A stretch of 64,000 nt of DNA from Erinaceus europaeus (Eukaryota; Chordata; Mammalia; Eulipotyphla; Erinaceidae), in NCBI RefSeq assembly GCF_950295315.1, contig NC_080181.1:4838726-4902725 (forward strand), read 5' to 3'. The notes beneath the pieces are model-generated. The model saw only the letters and a program-made list of their open reading frames with translations, was not told the origin of the DNA and searched no databases. Shown here piece after piece: positions 46,012 through 54,672 of the stretch; position 1 is the first letter of the stretch; each line of letters opens with the position of its first letter. Both the position numbers and the translations under genes were made by a program.

Positions 46012-46170
46012 TGGTGACCCGGGAGGTGATTCAGCAATGGTGCAATGGACAGGAGTGCATGTGTGAGGGCATGGGCTTATCCCTAGCACAGCGTACACCA
46101 GGGTGAAGCTCTAGTCTGTCTGTCTGTCTGCCTGTCTGCCTGCCATTCCCTCACACAATAAATGCACAAA
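46012..46170 (+). mobile_element. SINE-E, diverged, with CTGT repeats
   Basis: GGGAGGTGATTCAGCAATGG head, then (CTGT)n / CTGC units at 46115-46142 and ACAATAAATGCAC. Confidence 0.65.
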
Positions 46171-46193
46171 TCAGTTAAAAACAACAATAACAA

Positions 46194-46800
46194 CCTGATC
46201 CATCTTTCTAGTCCTATTTCCAACTCTGACACCATCTCCCCAGACAATACCTTTAGCCCACCTGCATGTTAGCTGCAGGGCTCAGGCAAAAATTAGTAAA
46301 GTCATGGGCCCCTGTAGAATATACTTGAAATAGACCTACTAGCTTTTTCCAAAATGGAGACCCCAAATCTCATCTGCTATATTCTTGCTTTTAGGTTCCA
46401 AATTATTAAACAGTTTGTTCTGGTTTATATCTTAATGCTATTTCCGACACCAAGCTGCAGATGCTACCATGATGCCAACCTGACTCACCCAGGCAGACAA
46501 CCTCACCAATGTGTCCTGGAGCCCCACCTCCCCAGAGCCCTGTCCCACTAGGGAAAGACAGAGACAGGCTGGGAGTATGGATTGACCTTCTAATGCCCAT
46601 GTTCAGCAGAGAAGCAATTATAGAAGCCAGACCTTCCACTTTCTGCACCCCATAATGATCCTGGGTCCATACTCCCAGATGGATGAAGAATAGGAAAGCT
46701 TTCAATGGAGGGGATGGGATATGGAACTCTGGTGGTGGGAATTGTGTGGAACTGTACCCCTCTTTATCCTATGGCTTTTGTCGATATTTTCTATTTGTTA
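46194..46800 (+). mobile_element. F element copy 5, 5' truncated
   Basis: Begins TGATCCATCTTTCTAGTCC, includes CCAATGTGTCCTGGAGCCCC and ends GTGGAACTGTACCCCTCTTT plus a T/A-rich tail; located in PGR intron 7, opposite to the gene. Confidence 0.9.
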
Positions 46801-46834
46801 TTTTATTTTTTTATTTCTGTATTTCTTTTTTTTA

Positions 46835-47108
46835 AACACTTTTTAAAAATTTATTTTCCCTTTTGTTGCCCTTGTTGTTTTTTATTGTTGTTATTGATGT
46901 TGTCATTGTTAGATAGGACAGAGAGAAATGGAGAGAGAAGGGGAAGACAGAGAGGGGGAGAGAAAGACAGACACCTGCAGACCTGCTTCACTGTTTGTGA
47001 AGTGACTCTCCTGCAGGTGGGGAGCCAGGGGCTCGAACCCGGATCCTTACGCTGTTCCTTGTGCTTCGTGACACGTGCACTTAACCCCTGCACTACAGCC
47101 AAATTCCC
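46835..47108 (-). mobile_element. SINE-A, antisense
   Basis: TTTATTTTCCCTTTTGTTGCCC, AGATAGGACAGAGAGAAATG, GGGCTCGAACCCGGATCC, head end CACTACAGCCAAATTCCC. It ends only about 85 bp from PGR exon 7. Confidence 0.93.
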
Positions 47109-47191
47109 TCTATTTTTTGTTTCCTAAATAAATCTTTAAAAAGTTGTATAGTGTCAGAAAGTATTGATATTCTAGGAATGAAATGACTTAC

Positions 47192-47349
47192 ATCATGCAA
47201 ACTATCAAGAAATTTTGTGAGTTGGTAGAAGCGCTGTGAGCTGGAGACGACTCCTTTCTGCCTCAAACCAATTGCCTTGATGAGCTCTCTGATGTAGCTT
47301 GTTCTCATGTCTTCAAATTGGCTTTGACTTCTCAGTCCTTCCAAAGGAA
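47192..47349 (-). CDS. PGR: Progesterone receptor exon 7 (ligand-binding domain)
   Basis: This 158-bp exon completes codon 830 (Ile, A/TT) and encodes residues 831-882 of the ligand-binding domain, roughly helices 9 and 10. The visible sequence includes [40 protein letters not shown] and a terminal LDSLHD. The acceptor is CCACTTACAG and the donor GTAAGTCAT; the exon ends in phase 0. Relative to human PGR from memory, several conservative changes are seen: Thr839Ser, Glu843Asp, Ser846Thr, Leu876Phe and Asn879Ser. The 158-bp length equals that of exon 7 in the androgen receptor and related genes. Intron 6, to exon 6, is 2923 bp and intron 7, to exon 8, is 5521 bp; both carry hedgehog SINEs. Confidence 0.97.
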
Positions 47350-47529
47350 CTGTAAGTGGCAATTACACGTGACAGTCAGGTTTTGAAAAACACACACACA
47401 CACACAAAATAAAAAACAAGAGTTTATAATGAACTGTGTAATGTTTTCTTTAAACATGCAAGTCTAAAAACAAGGATCTCAAGTCAAAAAGAGGGAAACA
47501 GTTCTGATTCTAACAAGTTTCAGGACAGG

Positions 47530-47634
47530 TAACTTTTTTTTTGCCTCCAGGGCTATTGCTGGGGCTCGGTGCCTGCACCACGGATCAACTGCTCCTAGAG
47601 GCCATTTATTTTCCTTTTGCTGCCCTTTTTAGGA
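47530..47634 (-). mobile_element. SINE-A 3' extension only, antisense
   Basis: TTTTTGCCTCCAGGGCTATT to TTTCCTTTTGCTGCCC; 5' truncated. Confidence 0.85.
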
Positions 47635-47910
47635 CCAAAAAAAATCCCATCCTGCCTGATGTCTTTTAGTAGTAGTTTATCAATTAACAACAGGCTGCCA
47701 ATATGTGATAATTAAGTCATTCAGTATTTCACTGGAGCAGCTGGGGTAGCTCAAAATTTTTCTCTCTCACCCTCTTTCCTGGATTTCAGATCTATGGTGA
47801 AACAGCTCTGCTAAACATGTATTTCCTTAGAGCCCTCTCCCTTAGTCACTGTTCCCTTATCATCACATATAGTATTATGTACCTGGAAGAATTTTATCTC
47901 AGGTTCTTTT

Positions 47911-48556
47911 TTTTTGCCTCCAGGGTTATCACCGGAGCTCAAACACCTCATCACAGACCCCTGCAAGCGTCAACCCGGCTTTGACCTAGCACATTATGAT
48001 TGGGCCCTCCTCAATCGCTATCGAACAGGCCATGGCTGGTGCGCCGCTATGTTCCACCGCTGGGGAGCCAGAGACGACCCGAACTGCCCCTGCGGCTACA
48101 GACAATGACCCACATAGTCAATGACTGCCACCTCTCCAGATTCAAAGGAGGTCTCGAAACTTTACATCAGGCTCAACCTGACGTTGTTGACTGGCTACGG
48201 AAGAAGGGCAAACGCTAGAAGAAGAATGCCTGCAGTATGAATCCACTGCTCCTGGAGGCTATTTTTTCCCCTTTTGTTGCCCTTGTTGTTTATTGTTGTT
48301 GTAGTTATTATTGTTGTTGTTATTTCTGTCGTTATTGTTGGATAGGACACAGAGAAATCGAGAGAGAAGAGGAAGACAGAGAGGGGGAGAGAAAGATAGA
48401 CACCTGCAGACCTGCTTCACCACTTGTAAAGCAACCCCCGACCCCCTCCCCGCCCCCTGCAGGTGGGGAGCCAGGGCTCGAACCAAAATCCATACGCTGG
48501 TCTTTTCACTTTGCACCATGTGCACTTAATCCCCATGTGCTACCGCTTGGCCCCCT
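47911..48556 (-). mobile_element. SINE-A, antisense, split by a Vingi fragment
   Basis: The SINE reads TTTGCCTCCAGGGTTATCAC up to about 47940, is interrupted, and resumes with TGCCTGCAGTATGAATCCAC at 48227, then TC tract and head complement ending GTGCTACCGCTTGGCCCC. Confidence 0.92.
47941..48226 (+). pseudogene. Vingi-like non-LTR retrotransposon, 3' fragment with frameshift
   Basis: About 286 bp encoding the C-terminus of a non-LTR reverse-transcriptase protein. The motif RYRTGHGWCAAMFHRWGARD, then CPCG in one frame and HIVNDC in another, is the C-terminal zinc-knuckle region of Ingi/Jockey-type elements. The first frame stops at TGA 48106-48108; the downstream frame ends at TAG 48216-48218, immediately followed by AGAAGAA. 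So the copy is 5' truncated and frameshifted near 48095-48110, hence non-functional. Assignment to Vingi rests on the family being known from hedgehogs and on the motif; no search was possible. It lies within a SINE-A inside PGR intron 6. Confidence 0.75.
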
Positions 48557-48736
48557 CTCAGGTTCTTGTTAATTTCTCATGTGCATTGTTCTTATAAACA
48601 TCTTGGTGGCAAATTAGGAGAAGCAGAATCAAAGGATGTTAATACAGACATTCAAGGGCTGGGTCTATCTGTGCATGGAAAGACATGCAAAGGTAAAAAC
48701 AAAATGAAACAAAGCCACAATGGGTTTTAAAGATGT

Positions 48737-48812
48737 CTCATAACAACAATAACAACAACAACAACAACAAAGACAACAAAAGCAACAAAAGGGAAATTAA
48801 ATAAATAAAAAA
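48737..48812 (+). mobile_element. SINE-A tail remnant
   Basis: ATAACAACAATAACAACAAC, AAAGCAACAAAAGGGAAATT, AAATAAATAAA; the rest of the element is missing. Confidence 0.7.
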
Positions 48813-49435
48813 AGTCTCACTCGGTTCCATGGTAAATCACTAAGCTCGAGGGACATGTGTTCTCTGTCTACAGGACAGAAGTAGAATAGTCTGTGCCTCT
48901 TCCTCTGAGATCAATGCTGCATTCTCAACAATGCATTCCCTGACTCTCCTGGCTACACACTGAAGTAACACTTCCCAGTGGCTTACAGTGGGCAACAGAT
49001 ATGTGTCTGTGTGGCACAGGGCACTTCTGGGCCTGGCCTCTAAACCTTTTCTTAATCAGGGCTCCTCCACCAAGCAGACCCATGGAGGACTCTCTGGAGT
49101 CTAGGAGATGGTGCAGCCCCAGCAGGCAGGCACCTGGTCTTTCTTGCTCACTCATTGCTGTGGGGCAGAGTCATAAGTTAATGGTCCTTGTTTTATGCTA
49201 CTGATCTTTGTGGCTACTGCTGACAGCAGTGAACCTGTTCTGACATCAAGGGTACAGCCTCAAACCTATGTGTGCGTTTTGCACAGTAAATCCTTTGTGG
49301 GGTAGGGGTGGAAGGAAGTATAATGAGTATTTATACAGTGAAAATTCATCTTTAATATTTGACTGGGTGAATAGGAAAAAAAAATCACCTGATTATTTTT
49401 CACTAAACAGACAGGTGAATTCACCTTCTTCCCCT
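48813..49435. other. PGR: Unique intronic sequence
   Basis: No repeat or exon recognised in this part of PGR intron 6. Confidence 0.5.
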
Positions 49436-49439
49436 CATC

Positions 49440-49733
49440 TTGGATGGATGGAGCTTGCAGGAATCATGTGAAGTGAGCCAGAAAGAGAAGGATGAATATA
49501 AAATGATCTCACTCATAGGAGTTAAGGGAAACAGAAAGCAGAACTTGGACTGGGTTTGGTGTGTTGCACCAAAGTAAAGGACTCTGGGGCGGGGGCCTGG
49601 AGCGTGATGGCAGAGGAGCACTTAGAGGGAGTGAGGTGGAAAACTGAGAAACGTTATACATGTACCAACCACTGCATTTTACTGTTGACTGGAAACTACT
49701 ACCCCCCCCCAATAAAGGAAAAAAATGCATAAA
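49440..49733 (+). mobile_element. L1 3' end with 3' UTR
   Basis: GAAGTGAGCCAGAAAGAGAAG and AAATGATCTCACTCATAGGAG are the conserved L1 ORF2 end; the 3' UTR includes TGTTGCACCAAAGTAAAGGAC and ends CCCCCCCCCCAATAAAGG. Confidence 0.85.
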
Positions 49734-49796
49734 GTGAAGAAAAAAACTAGAATTAGGTGAACTGATAGACTATTTTGACATTATGTGCTAGACAAT

Positions 49797-49960
49797 AGCC
49801 TGAGAGATAGCTGCATGCGAGGTGGCTCAGAAGTGCTTTGCAGGCCTTCCATGGGACCCGGGGTTTGATCTCTGACAGCAAGTGAAAACACCAAGGATGT
49901 AATGGAAATGAAAACACCTGTGCTTTGGTGCCTTGCCTTCTCTTCCCCCTGCCTTTCTCT

Positions 49961-50004
<44 letters not shown>

Positions 50005-50008
50005 ACAA
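49797..50008 (+). mobile_element. SINE-E-like element with (GA)n tail
   Basis: GCATGCGAGGTGGCTCAGAAG head and GGGTTTGATCTCTGACAGCA B box; ends in a (GA)18 run (49965-50001). Confidence 0.7.
49965..50001 (+). repeat. (GA)n microsatellite
   Basis: Uninterrupted GA dinucleotides. Confidence 0.97.
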
Positions 50009-50086
50009 ATTGGGCCAGGAGGTGACTCAGTGGTATCATGAATGTAGAAGACCCCAAGTTTGCTCTCCAGCGCTGCATAAAAAAGT
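50009..50086 (+). mobile_element. SINE-E, short
   Basis: GGGCCAGGAGGTGACTCAGTGG head, GTTTGCTCTCCAGCGCTGCA, short A tail; 180 bp from exon 6. Confidence 0.75.
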
Positions 50087-50272
50087 CTCAGCAATATGAA
50101 GCCATCTTTAGTGTATATGACAGTCTGGCAAGTGCTTCTCCTTTGCAGTCACAAGTGAAAATTCACACCTCATGTATAATCATTTGAGCACGTGATGGTT
50201 TGAGACTCTCTTAATGGACCAAATCTCTGGATTTGCAAGTCATTCTGTGTTCAGTTTCTTGTACTCACTCAC

Positions 50273-50403
50273 TTGTATTCAGAAGAAGTAATACTTTCAT
50301 GCAGAGGAATTCTTCCTGGCTCACCTGGAGTTTCACAAACTCCTGTGGGATCTGCCACATTGTAAGGCATAACGAATAGAAGGATGATTCCTTCATCCGC
50401 TGT
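50273..50403 (-). CDS. PGR: Progesterone receptor exon 6 (ligand-binding domain)
   Basis: This 131-bp exon completes Glu786 and encodes residues 787-829, ending with the first base of codon 830. The translation runs from [17 protein letters not shown] to KVLLLLNT, the helix 7-8 region that includes pocket residue M801. The acceptor is GTTGCAAG followed by ACAGCGG. A second AG four bases downstream would start the exon at CGG and break the frame, so the upstream AG is chosen; it also gives the family length of 131 bp. The donor is A followed by GTGAGTGAG, where a second GTGAG four bases on would also shift the frame. Intron 5, to exon 5, is 1467 bp. No residue in this exon looks unusual against the human protein as I remember it. 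Confidence 0.97.
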
Positions 50404-51870
50404 CTTGCAACACACACAACACACAAAAGAAAAAACAGGGGTGGGGGAGGGGAGAGCCACACACAGTGTCTTAGTCAGGTTATGTAATTCACCAGAGTAC
50501 AGAAGGGTTAGTAATCATTTTATATAGTATTTTTTTTCCTTATATACTATTGAAAACAACTTTTAGTAAAAAGACTCAAAAAACATCTTCTCAAGGTATA
50601 TTCACACATTGAACTTTTGAGGCTTGGTAAATTTAAAAGTTAGAAGATAATATTAGGCATACCAAGATTAATGTTGTTTCTTACTTTTATTATCACATTT
50701 TTAAAACCCAAGCCAAAAAACACAGAGGACAGTTGTAGCACCTGAGGAAAACTTAGGTGATATTTTATTTACTGGTCCTTTTTTCCCCCCATGAAACACA
50801 TGTATATGTTTGTATGCATACAATGATTTTTTTTTCCCCACAGAGTTTACATTATATGTTGTCTAATGAAAGAATGTATTCTGGGCACACTGTGAACCAT
50901 TCTAGGAGTAGGTACAGTGATTAGCAATGAACCAGCAAGCATTAAATAATTGATAAAATCAAACAAATTCTGAAGGATGAGATTTATTCAAGGTAATTCT
51001 TCAACTATGAGCTGTTTTGTAAAAATCCGTACCAGTCAAATGAAGCTAAAAAGAGAACCAGAGTTTGACTCAAATATGAAGCTTAAACTCAACTGTCACT
51101 CAGGTTTTGGCAGGTTTTTACAATTCTTCTAAGTCTCAGTTTCCTGAGGATGAAGGATGCTGACTCCTTACAAATTTCAAAGAATTGTAGGGGAAAATGT
51201 AGTAAGGTATATGAAAAGTACCTCCAATCTGCAATGACTTTACGCAAGTCTGAAAAACGTAAGTTATATAGTAACTTACAAGTATAGGTTTATTAGTTTA
51301 GAATTTTGAGTTAGCATTCATCATTAGAAGAGTGTAAATATTTTCACAGAGACTCATATTTAGCTTAAGGTTGTATGTAGAAAATTAATCATATTTACCT
51401 TTCAATATTTTAAATAAATTACCAGTCTGATTTTTCTAGGAAGAGAGAGAATATTTTTACTTTTTAAAAGTAAGTTAGCACTTTAAGCAAGAAATATTCC
51501 TAATTCACTTCACTTATTTTCTTTAGTACTAAGGTACACACATTTAATTTGACACATATTTAATTTTGTATTTATGTACATTTCTTGATATTCTCTTAAA
51601 ACTTTTTAAACTGGAGTTAAGACAATTATCACATATTGAAACAAAAGGAAAAAAATTCTCCAAATGGCAAATGACTGATAAAAAAAAATAGTTCTTATTA
51701 ATATTTCCACACAAAGCGACATCCTGAAGTCACTCTGCTAAATCTTTCAGAAAAGCTCTATTGTTTAGGATAATGACTATATGATAATCTGTAGAAACCT
51801 AATTTTTCAGGTTGCCCTCCACACACTTCCTAGGATTAGCAGGAACAGCCCAAGTCAGGTGGCTACTTAC
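50404..51870 (-). other. PGR: PGR intron 5, free of SINEs
   Basis: A 1467-bp intron in which I recognise no SINE, L1 or microsatellite longer than a few units. It contains poly-T stretches at 50529-50538 and 50828-50834. In a window averaging about one SINE per 500 bp this is unusually clean. Confidence 0.85.
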
Positions 51871-52015
51871 TCATCCAAGATGAGATCAGGAGCAAAGTAC
51901 AACATCTGCCCGCTCACATGCTTGTAGGATCTCCAGCCCAGTCCAAACACCATCAAGCTCATCCACGAATACTGGATGAGTGTTATCTGGTCATCAATAT
52001 GCAAGTTTCGAAAGC
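51871..52015 (-). CDS. PGR: Progesterone receptor exon 5 (ligand-binding domain)
   Basis: The progesterone receptor is a ligand-activated nuclear transcription factor (NR3C3). This 145-bp exon encodes human-numbered residues 739-785, with codons 738 and 786 split at its ends. It forms helices 4/5 and the beta turn of the ligand-binding domain. The minus strand reads an acceptor TTTTGTAG, then [20 protein letters not shown] and onward in one open frame, ending at a donor GTAAGT. Hormone-pocket residues known from the human structure are present: W755, M756, M759, R766 (contacts the C3 ketone) and F778. Compared with the human protein as I remember it, residue 785 is Asp instead of Asn. The 145-bp length is the conserved exon-5 length of androgen-receptor-type genes. 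Exon 4 should lie at higher coordinates, but I could not find it before the window ends, so intron 4 exceeds 11.9 kb. Confidence 0.97.
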
Positions 52016-52420
52016 CTACAAAATTTTATAACGGAATATCAAATAACAGTCTCTCCCTCTATCTCCCCGCCACCCACCTCCCCAAATAAAAGAATAAACT
52101 GAAAAGGCTCAGTAACTTTGGAAGTCACTGCAGTTAGTCACAGTGATCTGGCATTTCTGGGAATCCACTAACTGAACCCATCCCCATCACTCATTCCTTC
52201 TACTCTCATTGGCTGAGCACCACTGTGTGCAACTACTCAACAGGAGAGGCCAGCTCAACTACTCAACAGGAGAGGTGCCTGAGAGACTAGGAGATGCAGC
52301 AGGCAGCTGGGAGCTGAGGGGAAGGCCCCTGAAAGAGGAAGAGAAAGCATCACTACAGAATAGAATCATTCTATTCAAGAACTGAAATTCTTAGGGATAT
52401 ACACATAAACTGCTACTTTT
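52016..52420. other. PGR: PGR intron 4, unique start
   Basis: Contains a 26-bp-period direct repeat: CAACTACTCAACAGGAGAGG at 52230-52249 and again at 52256-52275. No other feature seen. The intron continues to the window end. Confidence 0.7.
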
Positions 52421-52421
52421 A

Positions 52422-52578
52422 AATATTTGTTTAACTCATCAGAGACAGAGAGAGATGAAGGGAGAGAGAGATGAAGCTAACACCAGAGCATCACTCTGGC
52501 ATAGACAGTGTTGGGGGTCAAACTTGGAACCTCATTAGCTTAGGACTCTAATGGGTTTTTGGTTTTGTTTATTCACTG
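52422..52578 (-). mobile_element. SINE-C, antisense, diverged
   Basis: CACCAGAGCATCACTCTGGC, GGGGGTCAAACTTGGAACCT. Confidence 0.7.
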
Positions 52579-52604
52579 TGCCACCTCACAGACCGCTTAA
52601 ACTT

Positions 52605-52851
52605 TAAAAAAAACAAAAACTGGATAAGACTGAGATAGGAAGGGAAGACAGACAGGGGGAGAGGGGGGGGAGAGATAAAGAGAGAGAAGGAGAGAGAAAG
52701 AGAGAGATACCTGCAGACCTGCTTCACTGTGACTCCCCTGAAGGTGGGGATGGGAAGCTGGGGGCTCGAACTGGAATCCTTGCACAGCACGGGTCCTTTT
52801 TCTTCATACTTACTATGTGCATTTAACCTGGTGCACTACCACCCGGCCCCT
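52605..52851 (-). mobile_element. SINE-A, antisense, no extension
   Basis: TC tract complement (GA-rich 52650-52705), CTGCAGACCTGCTTCACTGT, GGGGCTCGAACTGGAATCC, GGTGCACTACCACCCGGCC. Confidence 0.88.
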
Positions 52852-52904
52852 TAAATTTTTTTTTTTAAAGATTTTATTATTTGTTTATCAATAAGATAGA
52901 AAGC

Positions 52905-53052
52905 AGGCTGGGGAGACAACATAATGACTGCAAAAGACTTTCAGGCCTGAGGCTCTGAGGCCCCAGGTTCAATCCCTCGCACCACTATAAACCAGAGCTG
53001 AGCAATGTTCTGGTGTTTTTCTATCTCTCTCATTTAAAAATAATAAAATCAT
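52905..53052 (+). mobile_element. SINE-C
   Basis: GGCTGGGGAGACAACATAATG, AGGTTCAATCCCTCGCACC, GAGCTGAGCAATGTTCTGG. Confidence 0.9.
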
Positions 53053-53054
53053 TA

Positions 53055-53320
53055 ACATGAGCAAGAACCCAGGTTCAAGCTCCCACTACCCATCTTCAGG
53101 CCTGCAGGTCTCAGTCTCTCTCTCTCTCTCTCTGTGTGTCTCTCAGTCTCTCTGTCTATCTCCCTCTCCATGCCTATCCCCTCCTTCACTCTTCAATTTC
53201 TTTCTGTCCTATCGAATTGAATAGAAAGAGAAGAAGAAAGGAAAAAGTGGCTGCCAGAGTGGCAGGCACCGAGCTCCAGCAACAACCCTGGTGGCAATTA
53301 AACAAACAAACAAACTTTTT
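53055..53320 (+). mobile_element. SINE-D with 3' extension, 5' truncated
   Basis: GAACCCAGGTTCAAGCTCCC, long CT tract, GGCACCGAGCTCCAGCAAC, CAATTAAACAAACAAACAA. Confidence 0.85.
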
Positions 53321-53339
53321 TTTTTTCAAATGTAAGCTA

Positions 53340-53444
53340 GAAAGAGAACTAGGACACCACTGATACATATGATGTCAGAGGCTGAATTCAAGACCTCATG
53401 CTTCTGAGTCTAGCACACTAGCTGCTGCACCACCACCAGGAGGC
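53340..53444 (-). mobile_element. Diverged SINE-C, antisense
   Basis: CAGAGGCTGAATTCAAGACC and CTGCTGCACCACCACCAGG. Confidence 0.5.
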
Positions 53445-53452
53445 TCAACTAT

Positions 53453-53472
53453 TGTTGTTGTTGTTGTTGTTT
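53453..53472 (+). repeat. (TTG)n microsatellite
   Basis: Seven GTT-type units. Confidence 0.9.
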
Positions 53473-53771
53473 TTAATACTACTGTTTTCAATTGTGTCAC
53501 ATCTCCTTTTTATTAAACAACCTTTAGTTACATCTTAGGTAGATTCCATAATCTTCTGAACACCTGTTGAAACTTCATCCAGTCTTGTTTTAAATACTCG
53601 CAAGCCCCAGAGGATTAGAGTGTGCACATATGCTCTATTCTTTCACAAGTAAATGCATTTTGACTAAAGTAGACACCATCTTCCCTCGCTCTCTTTCCCG
53701 TCCTCTTCTCTTTTTTCTTTTCTTCCCTTTTTTTTCCCTGTTGTGAGGGAGAGGAGATTCTAGCTGAGTAT

Positions 53772-53914
53772 GATATAGGGAATAATAAATATTTTCTACA
53801 GATGATAGTAAATAATCTATCATCTATAGAAATATATAATAGTAAATAACCTATAAAATAATATAAGAGTAAATAATCTATCATCTATAGAAAATATTTA
53901 TTATCCCCTATATC
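53772..53914. repeat. 37-bp inverted repeat (hairpin) with internal direct repeats
   Basis: The left arm 53772-53808 (GATATAGGGAATAATAAATA...) and right arm 53878-53914 are reverse complements at 35 of 37 positions around a 69-bp A/T-rich loop. Within the loop AGTAAATAATCTATCATCTATAGAAA-type sequence occurs at about 53807 and again at 53869. It could be a small inverted-repeat transposon remnant or the product of local palindrome formation. Confidence 0.9.
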
Positions 53915-54044
53915 TTTTAAATTGATTTTATAACCATCTAAGGAAAGTGTTTATATTATATCAATAATTGACTTACTATGTTATTTTTCACACTAGGCTT
54001 ATGTTTTATGGTAATTGGAGTGGTGTTTAAAATTTTAAAAAAGG

Positions 54045-54088
54045 AGTGGTGAAGCCTCACTGGGAGACGGTATGGAGAGTCTTTTAAA
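54045..54088 (+). mobile_element. L1 ORF2 3' part (segment 1)
   Basis: CACTGGGAGACGGTATGGAG is an L1 ORF2 block; it resumes at 54673 after the nested SINE. Confidence 0.6.
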
Positions 54089-54113
54089 AAATACTTTTAT
54101 TTATTTATTATTG

Positions 54114-54418
54114 TGTTGTTCATTATGCCAGGTCTGCTGCATTGCTTGATGCTGTGGTCTATTTACATAGTCACTGTTTTGCCTGAGACCCGCCCTGCCT
54201 GCAGGGCACTGGTTTAATCCCCACTGGTTAGATAGAATTCACACTCTTTTCCTTCTCTCCACCCACTTTCCTACTCACTTCCTTTTCCGGCCGGCCACTT
54301 CCACCTCAGAAGATATAAAGGCAGATTTTTTTTCTGATGAATAAAAACATTGCATTGTGTTCCCACTCAGCCATGAGTTCCTGGTTATCTCTCTCCTGCC
54401 CGCGAAGCTAGCCCAACA
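54114..54418 (+). mobile_element. Solo LTR of an endogenous retrovirus
   Basis: 305 bp starting TGTTG and ending CAACA, flanked by a perfect 6-bp target duplication TTATTG (54108-54113 and 54419-54424). It has a TATA box (TATAAA 54314-54319) and AATAAA at 54340-54345, then a 70-bp pyrimidine-rich end. TG...CA termini, a TATA-polyA arrangement and a 6-bp duplication fit a class II (betaretrovirus-like) ERV. No internal viral genes are present, so it arose by LTR-LTR recombination. The class is inference. Confidence 0.88.
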
Positions 54419-54470
54419 TTATTGGATAGAGATAGAGGTAAATTGAAAGGGGAGGAGAGAGAGGGAGAAT

Positions 54471-54538
54471 CTTCTTCTTCTAGCGTTTGCCCTTCTTCCA
54501 TAGCCAGTTAACAGCGTCAGGCTGAGCCTGATGTAAAT
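54471..54538 (-). pseudogene. Vingi-like 3' end fragment, 68 bp
   Basis: The complement reads the last about 20 codons of the same reading frame as the fragment at 47941-48226, with the stop codon complement at 54480-54482 followed by AGAAGAAG. It differs from that copy at a few bases. It sits within the TC tract of a SINE-D. Confidence 0.75.
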
Positions 54539-54672
54539 GAGATAGAGAAACACCTGCAGCCCTGCTTCACCATTCCTGAAGCTTTCCCCCTACAGGTGGG
54601 GACCAGGGCCTTGAACCTGGGTCCTTGTGCACTGGAATGTGTGCTCTTAACCAGGTACACCACCTCCTGGCC

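Larger units (their letters stand above)
41671..47191 (-). other. PGR: PGR intron 7
   Basis: Defined by the exon 8 acceptor (CCACAG) and exon 7 donor (GTAAGT). It holds an AT/CA microsatellite, about a dozen SINEs, one F element copy and a largely unique block at 42712-43240 that contains a 109-codon plus-strand ORF without recognisable homology. Confidence 0.9.
47350..50272 (-). other. PGR: PGR intron 6
   Basis: Bounded by exon 7 acceptor ACTTACAG and exon 6 donor GTGAGT. It carries the Vingi fragment inside a SINE-A, an L1 3' end at 49440-49730, a GA microsatellite and unique DNA at 48820-49440. Confidence 0.9.
54089..54672 (-). mobile_element. SINE-D, antisense, host of LTR and Vingi inserts
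   Basis: SINE-D sequence occurs as three blocks: 54089-54113, 54419-54470 and 54539-54672 (CACCTGCAGCCCTGCTTCAC, CTTTCCCCCTACAGGTGGGG, CCAGGTACACCACCTCCTGG). Flanks TATGGAGAGTCTTTT and CATGGGAAGCCTTTA resemble a diverged duplication. Confidence 0.88.
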
